From Mesorhizobium sp. M4B.F.Ca.ET.203.01.1.1 (lineage in GTDB: Bacteria > Pseudomonadota > Alphaproteobacteria > Rhizobiales > Rhizobiaceae), in NCBI RefSeq assembly GCF_004791025.1, contig NZ_SRUO01000008.1, positions 202,644 to 266,643 of the forward strand: a stretch of 64,000 nucleotides of DNA, read 5' to 3'. Positions 44,862 through 54,278 of this stretch are shown here, piece after piece (position 1 is the stretch's first letter; every line of letters begins with the position of its first letter). A model generated the notes under the pieces. It was not told the origin of the DNA. It made no database searches and saw nothing but the letters and a program-made list of their open reading frames with translations. The translations under genes were made by a program, and so were the position numbers.

Positions 44862-47636
44862 TTGAACGTGGCTTTGACCAAATTGCTACCTGGCCGCTCG
44901 CGCACCTACCGGCCTGGTTTCTTTGCGCGGATGTTTCCAGGGGGAAAATGGAAACTGACCCTAGACCCGAAAACTTCGGGATACTTTCGGCTCGCTCAAG
45001 ATGGCGAAGTGCAGCTTAGCTGCCTCGAAATCGTGTCAATTTCCACCAGCAGGGCCCTCTTGTGGCATACTGTTGAGATCCGCGCTCGTGGCAGAACAGA
45101 TTTGCTATCGGCACTATCGGGTGACGCGGCCACACAGCTGGCCGCGGACCTTCATGCCTTCATTAACACTCACCTTTTCGGGCTGATCGCCACCGAGAAG
45201 GGGCGCCTGCTCGAGGTCAACGACAGACTTCGCGAGCTTACCGAAGGCAACAGACAGTATCTTGCACAGGGCGATCTGGGCAGGGCTGTTGCCGAAGTCC
45301 CTGGCGCCGCTGCGGCCGCCCTCTCTCACCCGCTTTTAAACCCAGACATGATGCCAGCAGGACTGAAGGCCTCCCTTCCGGCCTCGTTCGCGATGATAAC
45401 CGACCCAGGCGTCCGCCATGCCTACAACGAGGCTTTCGTCCGCTCGGAATTGATGAGGTTTCAGCCGTTCTTCGACGATCTCGATCGGCGCTCGTTTTCC
45501 CACCAGCAGCGCGAGGCCTGTATCCGCCTGGAGGACAACAACCTGCTGGTCGCCTCGGCAGGCTCCGGCAAGTCCGCGACGATGGTCGGCAAGGTTGCCT
45601 ACGTGCTGGAGAAGCAACTCTATCGGCCCGACGAGATCCTGCTCCTAGCCTATAACAAGAGCGCAGCCGATGAACTCAGGACGAGGATCGCTGCGCAGCT
45701 GCAGGTCCCGGAGGACGCCCTGGAGTGCCGCGTCACGACGTTTCATGCGCTTGGGCGCGGAATCATCGAGGAGATCGAGGGCCGGCCAGCCCAGCTCGCC
45801 AACTGGGTGGATCATCCCGCTGGCGAAACAAGGGTTATCGAGGCGATCATCCAGAATCTAAGCGAGGGCGACCCGGAATTCGCCCGGATGTGGGCCGAGC
45901 TTCTCGTCGTGCATCCCAAGGCGGACATCCCGATAGAGGTATTCGATGGGGAGGCTGACTACCGGCGCTACGTATCGGACACCCTTAGAAAGGGTAATGC
46001 CACGATCGGTTCCTTGTCCGCAGTGATCGTAAAGTCGTTGCAGGAGAAGAAGATCGCCAACTGGCTTTGGCTGCATTCAGTCGCCTTCGAATACGAACGG
46101 CAAATTGCGGTGGAGGAAGACGATGGCAGCGTCCGCCATCTGCACCCGGATTTCTACTATCCGCAGACTGAAACTGTGCATGAGCATTTCGCGCTCGATG
46201 CGGACGGAAGCTCGCCCTTCGCGGACTACGCCGAGCACGCCGAGAACAAGCGAAAGGCATATCGCCGCAATGAAATCGATTTCTTCGAGACCACTTCCGC
46301 TCAGGCCAGCGACGAGACGCTACTCAGCACGCTAGAATCCGAACTGGCGCGTCGCTCAATACCCTTCGAGCGCAGGAGCTACACTGAAATCACCAAAGCG
46401 CTCGATCCGGTCGTTATCAAACACTATCATCAGCTGATATCTACCTGCTTGAAGCACATACGTGCCAGCCACCTCACGCTCGACATGCTGCTCGAACGTG
46501 CCAAGACCTTGCACGACAAGGAGCGTGCCAAATTGTTCGCTCGCGTGGTCTGGGCGATCACTCAGGGATATTCCCGAAAGCTCGAGGAAACGAAACGGAT
46601 CGACTTCGATTCGATGATCGCGGATGCGGTCCGACTGGTCGAGACAGGCCGATATCGAAGCCCTTATTCGCTGATACTCGTGGATGAGTTTCAAGACATT
46701 TCCGAGCCGCGCGCTAACCTCATCAAGGCGCTCAAACAGCAGAAAGCGTTCAGCAAGGTCTTCGCGGTCGGAGACGACTGGCAGTCGATCTATCGCTTTG
46801 CCGGATCGGACATTACGATATTTACACGGTTCGAAGCGAACTTCGGGACCAGTTGGCAGGGGCGCCTTGAACAGACGTATCGCTGTAACCAGCTCATTGC
46901 CGAAACGGCCGCTAAGTTCGTCCAGCGCAACCCTGAACAGATCAAGAAGTCCGTCCGCTCAACGCGACCGGCCGTCCCGCGATCGATCCGTGTCATTCCC
47001 ATTGAGGATAAGCGCGACAAGCCGGACTTTGCGGCGGCCTGCCAGCGCCTGCTCCAACGGCTTGATGCCGCTCTGGGTGCGATCGCCGACCGGTGGCGCG
47101 ACGAAAAGCGCGACAAGCTTAAGGTTCTGGTTTTGTGGCGCTACAACGTCCTCGATCCATTCGAGGGGCGGCCGCCGTCCTTTGCAAACATTGAGGTGGC
47201 CGGGCTGTCGTTTCACCGAGCCAAGGGCCTTGAGGCCGACTACACGGTCCTGCTCGATGTCAGCGAGGGCAATTACGGCGTACCAAGCCGCATCGAAGAC
47301 GATGAGCTGCTAAACCTGGTCATTCCCCGCCCCGAGACCTTCGCCTACGCCGAAGAACGACGCCTGTTCTACGTGGCGCTAACGCGCGCGAGCCGAGGGG
47401 TCTACATGCTCACCAATCGCCGTCAGCCGTCCCGCTATATCCAAGAGCTTTGCGAGATCGCCGGCGATGAAGTCCGCTTCGAGACGATTGAGGGAGCGGA
47501 ATTGAGCCAATGCCCGGCCTGCCACGTTGGCCAATTGGTTGAGCGACGCAGCAAGGACGGATCGATGTTTCGTGGGTGCAATCAGTTTCCAGACTGCAAG
47601 CACACGGAACCGGCGAGCATAGTGCGAAGACGGTAA
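44862..47636 (+). CDS. Helicase IV-like UvrD-family helicase with zinc ribbon
   Basis: A 924-residue SF1A helicase. The N-terminal HelD-type domain (GGKWKLTLDPKTSGYF ...) precedes Walker A LVASAGSGKSATM (about 229-241), LLLAYNKSAADELR, VDEFQDISEPRANL (Walker B), GDDWQSIYRFAGSD, and motif VI LFYVALTRASRGV. The last 45 residues form a topoisomerase-type zinc ribbon with two Cys pairs (CPACHVGQLV ... GCNQFPDCKH). The start is uncertain: the frame opens on TTG at 44862 with no good ribosome-binding site. It could repair DNA or act as a defence helicase; the island setting favours the latter. Confidence 0.82.
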   Translation: MNVALTKLLPGRSRTYRPGFFARMFPGGKWKLTLDPKTSGYFRLAQDGEVQLSCLEIVSISTSRALLWHTVEIRARGRTDLLSALSGDAATQLAADLHAFINTHLFGLIATEKGRLLEVNDRLRELTEGNRQYLAQGDLGRAVAEVPGAAAAALSHPLLNPDMMPAGLKASLPASFAMITDPGVRHAYNEAFVRSELMRFQPFFDDLDRRSFSHQQREACIRLEDNNLLVASAGSGKSATMVGKVAYVLEKQLYRPDEILLLAYNKSAADELRTRIAAQLQVPEDALECRVTTFHALGRGIIEEIEGRPAQLANWVDHPAGETRVIEAIIQNLSEGDPEFARMWAELLVVHPKADIPIEVFDGEADYRRYVSDTLRKGNATIGSLSAVIVKSLQEKKIANWLWLHSVAFEYERQIAVEEDDGSVRHLHPDFYYPQTETVHEHFALDADGSSPFADYAEHAENKRKAYRRNEIDFFETTSAQASDETLLSTLESELARRSIPFERRSYTEITKALDPVVIKHYHQLISTCLKHIRASHLTLDMLLERAKTLHDKERAKLFARVVWAITQGYSRKLEETKRIDFDSMIADAVRLVETGRYRSPYSLILVDEFQDISEPRANLIKALKQQKAFSKVFAVGDDWQSIYRFAGSDITIFTRFEANFGTSWQGRLEQTYRCNQLIAETAAKFVQRNPEQIKKSVRSTRPAVPRSIRVIPIEDKRDKPDFAAACQRLLQRLDAALGAIADRWRDEKRDKLKVLVLWRYNVLDPFEGRPPSFANIEVAGLSFHRAKGLEADYTVLLDVSEGNYGVPSRIEDDELLNLVIPRPETFAYAEERRLFYVALTRASRGVYMLTNRRQPSRYIQELCEIAGDEVRFETIEGAELSQCPACHVGQLVERRSKDGSMFRGCNQFPDCKHTEPASIVRRR

Positions 47637-47819
47637 CCGCCTGCACTCATTGTGACGGTGAACTAGGACCTTTACGAACTCACGCTCTAAGGATCGTTGA
47701 GCTGAGCCTTGGCCTGACGGGGGAAAGAAGCGGCTGGTAGATTTATCTCGGCATCGCTCAAAATTGCGATATACGGAAAATGGGCGATGCGGATTTGACC
47801 CCATACCAGGAGCGAATAC

Positions 47820-48275
47820 TTGAGTGATCAAAACGAAGCCGCGACGGCCGATCTGGTCGGGCTGACGGCAGACATTGTCTCTGCCTACGTCAGCCAAAAC
47901 CCCCTGCCCGTCGCTGGATTGCCAGACCTTATCGCGTCGATCCATTCGTCGCTTACGGGCCTTGGTCAGCCGAATGTGCCCGAGTCGTCTCAGCAGGAAC
48001 CCGCCGTCAATCCGAAAAGGTCGGTAACGCCGGACTACATCATCTGCCTGGAAGACGGGAAGAAATTCAAATCGCTGAAACGTCATCTTGCGGTTCACTA
48101 TGGGCTGGCTCCGAACGCATACCGCGAAAAGTGGGGATTGAAGCCAGACTACCCGATGGTAGCACCGAACTACGCGGCCCAAAGATCTACGCTCGCGAAG
48201 GCTGCGGGGCTCGGACGCAAACCGCAACCAACGCCGGCCAAAAAGGGTCCTGCCAAACGCAAACTCAGGGCTTAG
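47820..48275 (+). CDS. MucR/Ros-type zinc-finger regulator
   Basis: A 151-residue MucR-family DNA-binding protein. The N-terminal oligomerisation part (LTADIVSAYVSQNPLPVAGL) is followed by the Ros-type finger YIICLEDGKKFKSLKRHLAVHY and the conserved REKWGLKPDYPMVAPNYA. The second metal ligand is Asp (CLED) instead of Cys, a Cys-Asp-His-His set known in Mesorhizobium Ml/MucR proteins. It starts with TTG, supported by a CAGGAG site seven bases upstream. MucR proteins silence AT-rich and horizontally acquired genes, so it may control the island. Confidence 0.88.
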   Translation: MSDQNEAATADLVGLTADIVSAYVSQNPLPVAGLPDLIASIHSSLTGLGQPNVPESSQQEPAVNPKRSVTPDYIICLEDGKKFKSLKRHLAVHYGLAPNAYREKWGLKPDYPMVAPNYAAQRSTLAKAAGLGRKPQPTPAKKGPAKRKLRA

Positions 48276-48391
48276 TGAAGCCAAGCAGTCGGAACGTCCA
48301 ACCTCGGGCGCCTCAACAGGTGCGGGTAGCCAATCGAGACCACCCGCGCGTCCACCATCATTCCGTGCGATCTTCGGCGACGTTTTGCGCT

Positions 48392-48640
48392 TTAGACTGA
48401 GCGTCGCCGATAGCAGAAGAGTGCTTCCTCGATAGTGGGTCTCGCGATGTAGCGGTCTTCCGACTCGAACGCCGAGAAAAGGGCTTCGATCAAAGTCGCA
48501 ACACTGCGGATCGAGACCCGCCAATTTCCTTCATCAGCGCGCGCAATTCGGCTGAAGGCTCAAGGCAGAAAGTTCGAAAAGCTTCCAATAACCCAAGGCA
48601 AACCAAACGCCGCGGGGAACAATTAGATTCGCGTACATCT
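48392..48640 (-). pseudogene. Remnant gene 3' end, repeat copy 1
   Basis: On the minus strand a broken C-terminus reads LGLLEAFRTFCLEPSAELRA and MKEIGG, then, in another frame, LIEALFSAFESEDRYIARP to a stop at 48392. The first part is shared with copies 2 and 3 (22 identical bases at 48566-48587). It lies in a 500-base gap between the MucR-like gene and the next gene; the rest of that gap shows nothing recognisable. The parent family is unknown. Confidence 0.55.
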
Positions 48641-48774
48641 CGGCGAACATCCGGATTGAAGCGGTCAGTTATCTATCACCCCCCATACCTGCAGCGACGA
48701 TCGCGGCGTCGGCATCGCCGGCATTGCGCGGCAGTGTCCTAGTCGTTCAGGGCGATCCTTGGCGGCAATTGGCC

Positions 48775-50142
48775 TCACCAGTGGTCTTGATGCTCCGGCG
48801 ACGACCGCGCTGCTGCAGACTGTATTGCGGTGACGACCGCACGGCCGTTTGCCAGTATCGCCTCCACGATAGTCTGCAACTGCGTCGTGTCGTTCGCATA
48901 AGCCCCGATATAGCCTGCACGGATCAGGTCAACGAACGGCTGTTCGCGCATGTAACGTCCACCAAGTGCGTCATAATCGATACGCAACCCGCCGCGCGGG
49001 CCTTGACTCGCGGGGGTCGTAACGAACAACTTGAAATGGTCAAGTGGCAGAAGGACGCCCCCCTGCCGGATCGCCGCGTTTCGCTTTACGAACTTCAGAT
49101 AGAACACGCCCGAGTGCAATCGATACTCGGTGTCATCCCCACGCCCTGGTCGCCCGAACGCGCCCATCCGTGCAATCTCTTGCGCGAGTTGCTCGTCGGG
49201 TCGATAGACCCAGCCGCCTCCGGATGGCTCAAGCATCTTATGCTGTACCATCACCACGTTGCGCTGGATGGTGTTAATGTAAATGAGGTCAACTCCGAGC
49301 GCGTGCTCAAGCGGACGACGGTTCGCGGTGATGACTTCGAGGCGCTCGTCGCCGCGGCGGTAGACCGCGCGGCCGGTTGCATCGCTTCCCACCAGATCCA
49401 TGCCGCTTACCCACCGGGCGTCATGCTCAACGAAGCCGTCTTCGATGGCATGCGTGCGCGAGCCTCGGCTGGATTCGAAAGCGTCAAACTTTCCAGAATC
49501 GTCATTTTCGTCGACGGCAACTCGCGAGATCGCGGTCTCATCTTCATCTAGAAGCTCAACGAATTCCGCCGGCGCTTCGGACGATAGCCCGAACGAGCGG
49601 AGCGCCGTCCTAAGGCTCTGTTCTTGAAGTGCATCGTTTCCCCTCACGCGACGTGGAACGCTCAACGACGCCGAGATTGATCGGAAGGCGACGTAGTTAT
49701 TCTCGATCGTTGCCAGCTTCTCGGCGATGTGACCGCTCAGCTTTGCTGAAAGCATGGTAAGTTGCTCCTGCTCCGCAAGCCTAGCTCGAAGCGCCGCAAT
49801 ATGTGTGGGATCGTCGAGGAGCTCGACGAGGCCGTCCGGCGACGAGGGCTCGATCGAAAATACCCGTTTGAGCTTCACACGCGACTGAATTGTCGTGATC
49901 GCACTCGGATTTCCAATTACGCCGGCCATCATCTTGGCGCCACTCTTCGTGCCGGCGACCAGCAAACATAGCGTCGGCGCCCTCAGTGAAGCGAGTGCGC
50001 GATGATGGATGGCGATCGTGAACTCGCCTATGCCTCTCCGCGACGCGCTAAGTGCCGACCATTCGGCCGCGTCTAGCCGCAAAAGAGCAATAGGCTTCGC
50101 CTGCAAATGCGCTATGAGCGTCGAAATCCAACTGCTCTTCAT
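48775..50142 (-). CDS. Possible PD-(D/E)XK-like nuclease, unknown family
   Basis: A 455-residue protein. The first 130 residues are an unrecognised mixed domain and the middle is acidic and low in conservation. The C-terminal half contains LEHALGVDLIYINT followed by VVMVQHKML and YRPDEQLAQEIARM. The order Glu, Asp, Q-x-K resembles a restriction-endonuclease-like core, so a nuclease role is possible. An ATG at 50166 would add eight residues; the ATG at 50142 overlaps an upstream frame (ATGA). No partner is known. Confidence 0.5.
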   Translation of the reverse strand: MKSSWISTLIAHLQAKPIALLRLDAAEWSALSASRRGIGEFTIAIHHRALASLRAPTLCLLVAGTKSGAKMMAGVIGNPSAITTIQSRVKLKRVFSIEPSSPDGLVELLDDPTHIAALRARLAEQEQLTMLSAKLSGHIAEKLATIENNYVAFRSISASLSVPRRVRGNDALQEQSLRTALRSFGLSSEAPAEFVELLDEDETAISRVAVDENDDSGKFDAFESSRGSRTHAIEDGFVEHDARWVSGMDLVGSDATGRAVYRRGDERLEVITANRRPLEHALGVDLIYINTIQRNVVMVQHKMLEPSGGGWVYRPDEQLAQEIARMGAFGRPGRGDDTEYRLHSGVFYLKFVKRNAAIRQGGVLLPLDHFKLFVTTPASQGPRGGLRIDYDALGGRYMREQPFVDLIRAGYIGAYANDTTQLQTIVEAILANGRAVVTAIQSAAARSSPEHQDHW

Positions 50143-50375
50143 GCCTGCAGGCGCGTATGGACGCACATGTCCCAGACGAACTCCTCGGCAGACGAACCTG
50201 AGCCCAGCAAATGGCCCAGCCTCCTCGCCTCGGACGCTCTTGCTGGCGCCACTATATACACACAGCGATCGGCTCTAGTCCCGGTGACGAACGGCGTCGG
50301 GACTAGGTGCGTAGTAGTGGTCTTCGTTGCTTCGCAGCCAATGCAGGACATAGCGTGCATGATAGTTGCGGACAA
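50139..50375 (-). CDS. Possible small gene, strand uncertain
   Basis: A minus-strand frame ending in an ATGA overlap with the next gene, open back to 50468 (109 codons). The only usual start in it is TTG at 50375, giving 78 residues (ACMSC-type segment MHAMSCIGCEATKTTTTH, then RADRCVYIVAPARASEARRL). On the opposite strand 50167-50436 is an equally plausible 89-codon frame starting MSQTNSSADEPEPSKW. Composition does not decide between them. At most one is real. Confidence 0.3.
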   Translation of the reverse strand: MSATIMHAMSCIGCEATKTTTTHLVPTPFVTGTRADRCVYIVAPARASEARRLGHLLGSGSSAEEFVWDMCVHTRLQA

Positions 50376-50468
50376 TCCCAGCGCAAGTGCGGTCGAGTTG
50401 TTTCCTGTAGGCGCTGAAAAGACAGGATGGCCATAGAGCAGGATGACTTTCTCTGGAGACCCATTCGC

Positions 50469-50705
50469 TCAGTAACCTAGGCTGCCAACTCCGCCATCTA
50501 TCTTTTCGAGCAGCGACGCTGCGCATGGGGGGGGCTATCTTTCGCGGCAGGGAACATATTAAGGAAGCGATGAGATCGCTTTGGCAAAAAAAAGACGTTC
50601 TGGTTGGCCAGGCATCTGGCGAATTCCAAGCATCAGCCCTGGTTGACTTCTTGACAACCATCCGTTCATCTTAAGCAAAGCAGATGCCAGTTCCACCGGT
50701 CAAAC
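50469..50705. other. Intergenic stretch with two 8-base homopolymers
   Basis: About 240 bases with no convincing gene. It contains G8 (50527-50534) and A8 (50586-50593). These lie inside a 128-codon minus-strand frame (50275-50661) that has no recognisable domain. The runs are prone to slippage, so the reading frames here may be disturbed. Confidence 0.35.
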
Positions 50706-51566
50706 ATGGCAAATCGACACAGACAGAGCTGGTTGTTTGCGAAACGCCTATCCTCCGAGATACGTCGTATCAGTTCAGGAAGACGAAACGCCCGACAATC
50801 ACCGCCGGCCATACCGACGCGATTGACGACAAAAGACATAATATCCATGGCAACGTCCATGGCGGCACTAATTCTGTCTGTTACCTCTCTGTATTTGAAT
50901 TCGCTACGGCAAATTGACGACCTTAGCGTTGTGTTTGGAGCCCCCTTAGCTCTATCGATTAACGACGCAGTGACTTCGTATAAATCTGACGAGAGTGGAA
51001 CATACACATCTGGAAACACTATGGAACTTTGGTCCGATATCGATTTGGTATACGTAAATAAAGGCAACAGGAATATTGTCGTTCTGGACGCAAAAATAAT
51101 CATTTTACAACCAGGTGGCGAAAAATATCTAAATACAAATTCAAATGATTATTGTGAATACGGCTACCCGGGTCAAACATCTCTAAATATTATTCACCCA
51201 GCAACGATCGTAAAAGCTGGAGAGGTCGTTCCTCTGCGCGTCAAAGTAAACGACAAAGATTTACTCGATTCGGGATCAACTTCCAGCGTAAGCTTAGACG
51301 AGAAAGGTATCGTTCAGGTAGCTATTGTCCCATTCAGCAAAAATAAGGGAAGGTTTCTAGCACGAACGTGTATGCTATTTCGAATTGCAAGCGCAGGATC
51401 CGATAACGGTTATACAGAAAAATTTGTTCCTTTGATAGGCACATATTTTGAAAGAGATAACCTTAGACAATGGCGATATGCAATATCTGATAAGGATTTG
51501 TTACGGAATAGGAAGCCATACATTTTGCTTGAGAACTCAGAAAGTACATTATTGAATTTATTCTAA
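50706..51566 (+). CDS. AT-rich membrane-anchored protein, unknown
   Basis: A 286-residue protein. An Arg-rich cytoplasmic start (RLSSEIRRISSGRRNARQ) is followed by one transmembrane helix (SMATSMAALILSVTSLYLNS) and an extracytoplasmic or cytoplasmic beta-rich domain (IDLVYVNKGNRNIVVLDAK). From about 50860 the codons become strongly AT-rich, unlike both sides, suggesting a separate origin of the C-terminal domain or of the gene. Later in-frame ATGs near the helix are alternative starts. A short AAGGGC/GCCCTT hairpin follows the stop. Function unknown. Confidence 0.6.
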   Translation: MANRHRQSWLFAKRLSSEIRRISSGRRNARQSPPAIPTRLTTKDIISMATSMAALILSVTSLYLNSLRQIDDLSVVFGAPLALSINDAVTSYKSDESGTYTSGNTMELWSDIDLVYVNKGNRNIVVLDAKIIILQPGGEKYLNTNSNDYCEYGYPGQTSLNIIHPATIVKAGEVVPLRVKVNDKDLLDSGSTSSVSLDEKGIVQVAIVPFSKNKGRFLARTCMLFRIASAGSDNGYTEKFVPLIGTYFERDNLRQWRYAISDKDLLRNRKPYILLENSESTLLNLF

Positions 51567-51649
51567 GGGCATCAATCTTATCGCCCTTTCCATACCGCGA
51601 TGCCGATCTGGCGCAGTAAGGCGAAAGGGGTTGTCGAAGGTGAGCGATC

Positions 51650-52010
51650 GGCATGAGGCGCAAAGCTGCCGTTTGCGTCATAGGGACGAGCGCCCGCCCC
51701 GGGTGCGTTTTGCCCTTACCCACTGGTGTTTGCAACATCGATACAGATCATCATGCCCAAGACCGTAGGAAATATCGCGAGGTTTCCGAGTGGGGGGAAA
51801 GGCGGTAGCGCTCTACCGACTCGAACCCCCATATGCTTGGATCAAGGTTGCACCACATCGGATCCAGACGCCCCGACCTCCTTCAGAAGCGCGCGCATCT
51901 CGACGGGAGCCGCAAAACAGAAAGTTCGAAAAGCTTCCAGGAACCCTGGTCGATGGCCAATAGTAGAATCTCTGGCGTCCGCTTTTGGGCCGGAAGGAGA
52001 CGGTCGGCTC
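51650..52010 (-). pseudogene. Remnant gene 3' end, repeat copy 2
   Basis: On the minus strand it encodes DSTIGHRPGFLEAFRTFC and MRALLKEVG, homologous to copies 1 and 3. The 22-base core is at 51918-51939 and similarity to copy 3 extends over roughly 90 bases. A second short segment shared with copy 3 lies at about 51650-51671 (copy 3: 57341-57362). No complete frame remains. The gap 51567-52196 holds only this remnant and the IS21 end. Confidence 0.55.
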
Positions 52011-52138
52011 CTGGACTTCAAAGGTCGGAAGCTGCCATTTATCTTGGACCACCAAGACCGTCGGTCTACAAGAAACGCTCAGCGGCACGCGTCGACCCGT
52101 CGACCCCGTTTGAGGGATGATTTTCGTCCAAACGGGAC

Positions 52139-52370
52139 CCCTTAACGTGGGGTCATCAAGATGCCTCCGGTTTGATCGGAGGCATTTGTGTTTTGGATGT
52201 TGGTGGTGGAGACGATTGCAAAGATGCGTCGGCTGTCGCCGGTGCAGGGAAAGTCGATCAAGGCTATCTGCCGGGAGCTTGGTATCTCCCCGGAAGGTTG
52301 TGTTGTTCGCAAGGTGCTGCGATCGGACGAGACCGAGTTCCGCTACGAACGCATTCTTCCAGTACCTCGG
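52139..52370 (+). mobile_element. IS21-family remnant (istA N-terminus)
   Basis: From ATG 52197 the plus strand reads MLVVETIAKMRRLSPVQGKS, ICRELGISPEG, VRKVLRSDETEFRYER, the N-terminal helix-turn-helix of IS21 IstA transposases. Homology stops near 52350 and the rest of istA and istB are missing. A perfect 9-bp inverted repeat (ATGCCTCCG / CGGAGGCAT, 52161-52185) lies just upstream, as in complete relatives. The element is dead and marks a past insertion at the end of the LodA-like operon. Confidence 0.75.
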
Positions 52371-52433
52371 CCGATGGCGCACTACGACTGTGGTAACATC
52401 AGCCGTTTCCATCTCAAATACGGGGTCACGACT

Positions 52434-52844
52434 TTACCGAAGAAGAACCTCGCTTGCCTCATCAATGCGTTCGGTGACCTCCGATACCAGCTTCGACGAC
52501 CACGGGCACCAAAAGCTGCGTGGGAGGAAGCTTCCTCCAACTTCTTCGAGATGCGCCTCGACGTAAGTGACATTCGCGTCACAGACCTCAATTTGCCACT
52601 CGAAAAAGCCGATACTATTCGGCGCCAAGTGGAACGACCAGTATGGATTATATGGCACTTGCCGCTGTATTACGGTGCCTTGAACGCTGTCGTTTCGCCG
52701 CCCCTCTGCAACAATGGCGCGCGCCTCCGCGATCTTGGCAGGATCAATCAGTTTGAACACAAACTGTTTTGTTAGGCCTTCAGGTGAGCTCTGCTCAAAG
52801 ACGAAATACGCGGCTTGCTCTGCCACATTAGCGACTTGTGCCAC
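52434..52844 (-). CDS. BP74-like protein
   Basis: A 136-residue protein with FVFKLIDPAKIAEARAIVAE, APNSIGFFEWQIEVCDA and SFLPRSFWCPWSSKLV, a set matching the BP74 N-terminal domain (DPAKI, CDA, PWSS-type signature). It starts with GTG after a GGAGAG site. It has no signal peptide, although many relatives are secreted. It lies 74 bases downstream of the di-haem protein gene, as the last gene of the LodA-like operon. The molecular role of bacterial BP74 domains is unknown. Confidence 0.65.
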   Translation of the reverse strand: MAQVANVAEQAAYFVFEQSSPEGLTKQFVFKLIDPAKIAEARAIVAEGRRNDSVQGTVIQRQVPYNPYWSFHLAPNSIGFFEWQIEVCDANVTYVEAHLEEVGGSFLPRSFWCPWSSKLVSEVTERIDEASEVLLR

Positions 52845-52918
52845 CTATTCTCTCCGATCTGGTGGGTGTTAAACGTCTGAGGGGTTTGAGAGCAGTCCAC
52901 ATGCGATTCAGGTGATAT

Positions 52919-54217
52919 TTAGCCACCGCTTCCGCCACCAGCTACCGCCACTCCCTCACAGATCTCTCTAAACATGTTGACGTGGGGCGCGAATTTCGGC
53001 GCGGGCGTTTTCCATCCAGCCGGCTTCGCGATGCTCGGCATCGTCTTATCAACAACGCCCTCTAGAATCTTGCAGAATGCCGAATCGAAGGGCGGGAGGG
53101 TATTGTTGTTTCCTCCAAAGGTAGGGATTTCGTGGCATAGAGCGCACGGAGCATTGCCTGCATTGAGAAGTGGAGCTGGATTGCCCCATGTGGGCTGTCC
53201 CGATATTGGCTCGTATCGCGCTGCCGGGTCAGTAATGAACGGGTCCGAAACTTCGAGTGCAGTACCAGGGTGGATCAAGAATACGTTGTAGCCTCGGTGA
53301 CAGTTCGTACAATTTTCAGCGACGTTGGACCCATCTTGAATTGACGTGATAGCAAATTTTTCCCCGGCCGCGCCTGATAGCCGTTGTCCAGTTGTCTTGT
53401 CGATGTTATCCCAAAAGCAAGCTTTTCCAGTCTCTGCACTTTGGCAGATAATTCCGAGAAGACCTATCTCATTTGTATCCTTATCGCGGCGTGGCAGTGC
53501 GAGACATGCACCTGGGACGTTTGGATCAGAATACGCAAATACCTGCGTGATATTGGTCGGGTCTCCAGCAAACGTATAATTTCCGTCTAGCGTCCCTTGG
53601 AGTATCCATTGCGACGAACCCCAATCCGGAGGAATAGGAACGCGGCTCTGTCGACAAGTCTCAATATAGTTCGCCGCTGCTGGAGTCTCTGCAAAAAACT
53701 GATCCAAACCCATACCTTGGAGTTCCGTCGTGACGGCAGGTAACTTGCTGAACCTAATTCTGCTACTTGATATCGGCGCCAAACCTGCCCAGGCCTCGAC
53801 GGCCTTGAAAACGGAATAATAGGATCGCTGCTGCTGAGATGATCCATTGTCTATCAGCCAATAGGTAAGGCTGGCTTCTGCTAGAAGCTGGCCTTCTGGA
53901 TTACCCGCAAAGGCTTGGCGAGCGTCAGCTTTGATGGGAGAGAATCGCGTTTTGCTGGTATCCGTCAGAGTTTCCTCAAGCGACGTATTGAACGCAGTGA
54001 GCACGGCCGCAATGTTTTCAGCCGTGGGTTGTATGACGGTAAGATCGTGGTTCAAGAGCATGCCGTGGTACGGATAGACTATCGGTAGACCAGTCGACTC
54101 TGAGATCCTTATTTCGGGAACAGGTTCTTGAGCTTGTGAACTAAGCAAGGACAGCAGGACGGCAGATAATGCCGCGGCGACTAGTGCCTTGTTGAAGCCT
54201 GGCATCGAGTACCTCAT
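52919..54217 (-). CDS. Exported di-haem c-type protein
   Basis: A 432-residue protein. The signal peptide (NKALVAAALSAVLLSLLSS) is followed by a long unrecognised N-terminal domain (EIRISESTGLPIVYPYHGML ...) and two covalent haem motifs, CTNCH (near residue 303) and CALCH (near 357). It is therefore a periplasmic c-type protein able to carry electrons. The start at MRYSMPGFNK has a GGAGG site. It is the third gene of the minus-strand LodA-like operon, 61 bases after the LodB-like gene, and could accept electrons from the oxidase-like protein; that role is inference. Confidence 0.75.
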   Translation of the reverse strand: MRYSMPGFNKALVAAALSAVLLSLLSSQAQEPVPEIRISESTGLPIVYPYHGMLLNHDLTVIQPTAENIAAVLTAFNTSLEETLTDTSKTRFSPIKADARQAFAGNPEGQLLAEASLTYWLIDNGSSQQQRSYYSVFKAVEAWAGLAPISSSRIRFSKLPAVTTELQGMGLDQFFAETPAAANYIETCRQSRVPIPPDWGSSQWILQGTLDGNYTFAGDPTNITQVFAYSDPNVPGACLALPRRDKDTNEIGLLGIICQSAETGKACFWDNIDKTTGQRLSGAAGEKFAITSIQDGSNVAENCTNCHRGYNVFLIHPGTALEVSDPFITDPAARYEPISGQPTWGNPAPLLNAGNAPCALCHEIPTFGGNNNTLPPFDSAFCKILEGVVDKTMPSIAKPAGWKTPAPKFAPHVNMFREICEGVAVAGGGSGG

Positions 54218-54278
54218 CACTAGTTCCTCCACGAAAGGTCTATGTTCCGCCGCGTTGCGTCTCAACGAGCTATGGTTT

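Noticed and set aside
47379..48524. 381-codon minus-strand frame across the helicase end, mucR and copy 1
   Set aside because: Lies antisense to two confident genes; only the copy 1 segment, in other frames, shows homology.
51813..52412. 199-codon minus-strand frame
   Set aside because: Passes through the repeat remnant in the wrong frame and antisense to the IS21 fragment.
52188..52775. 195-codon plus-strand frame as a full gene
   Set aside because: Only the first 50 codons match IstA; the remainder is antisense to the BP74-like gene.
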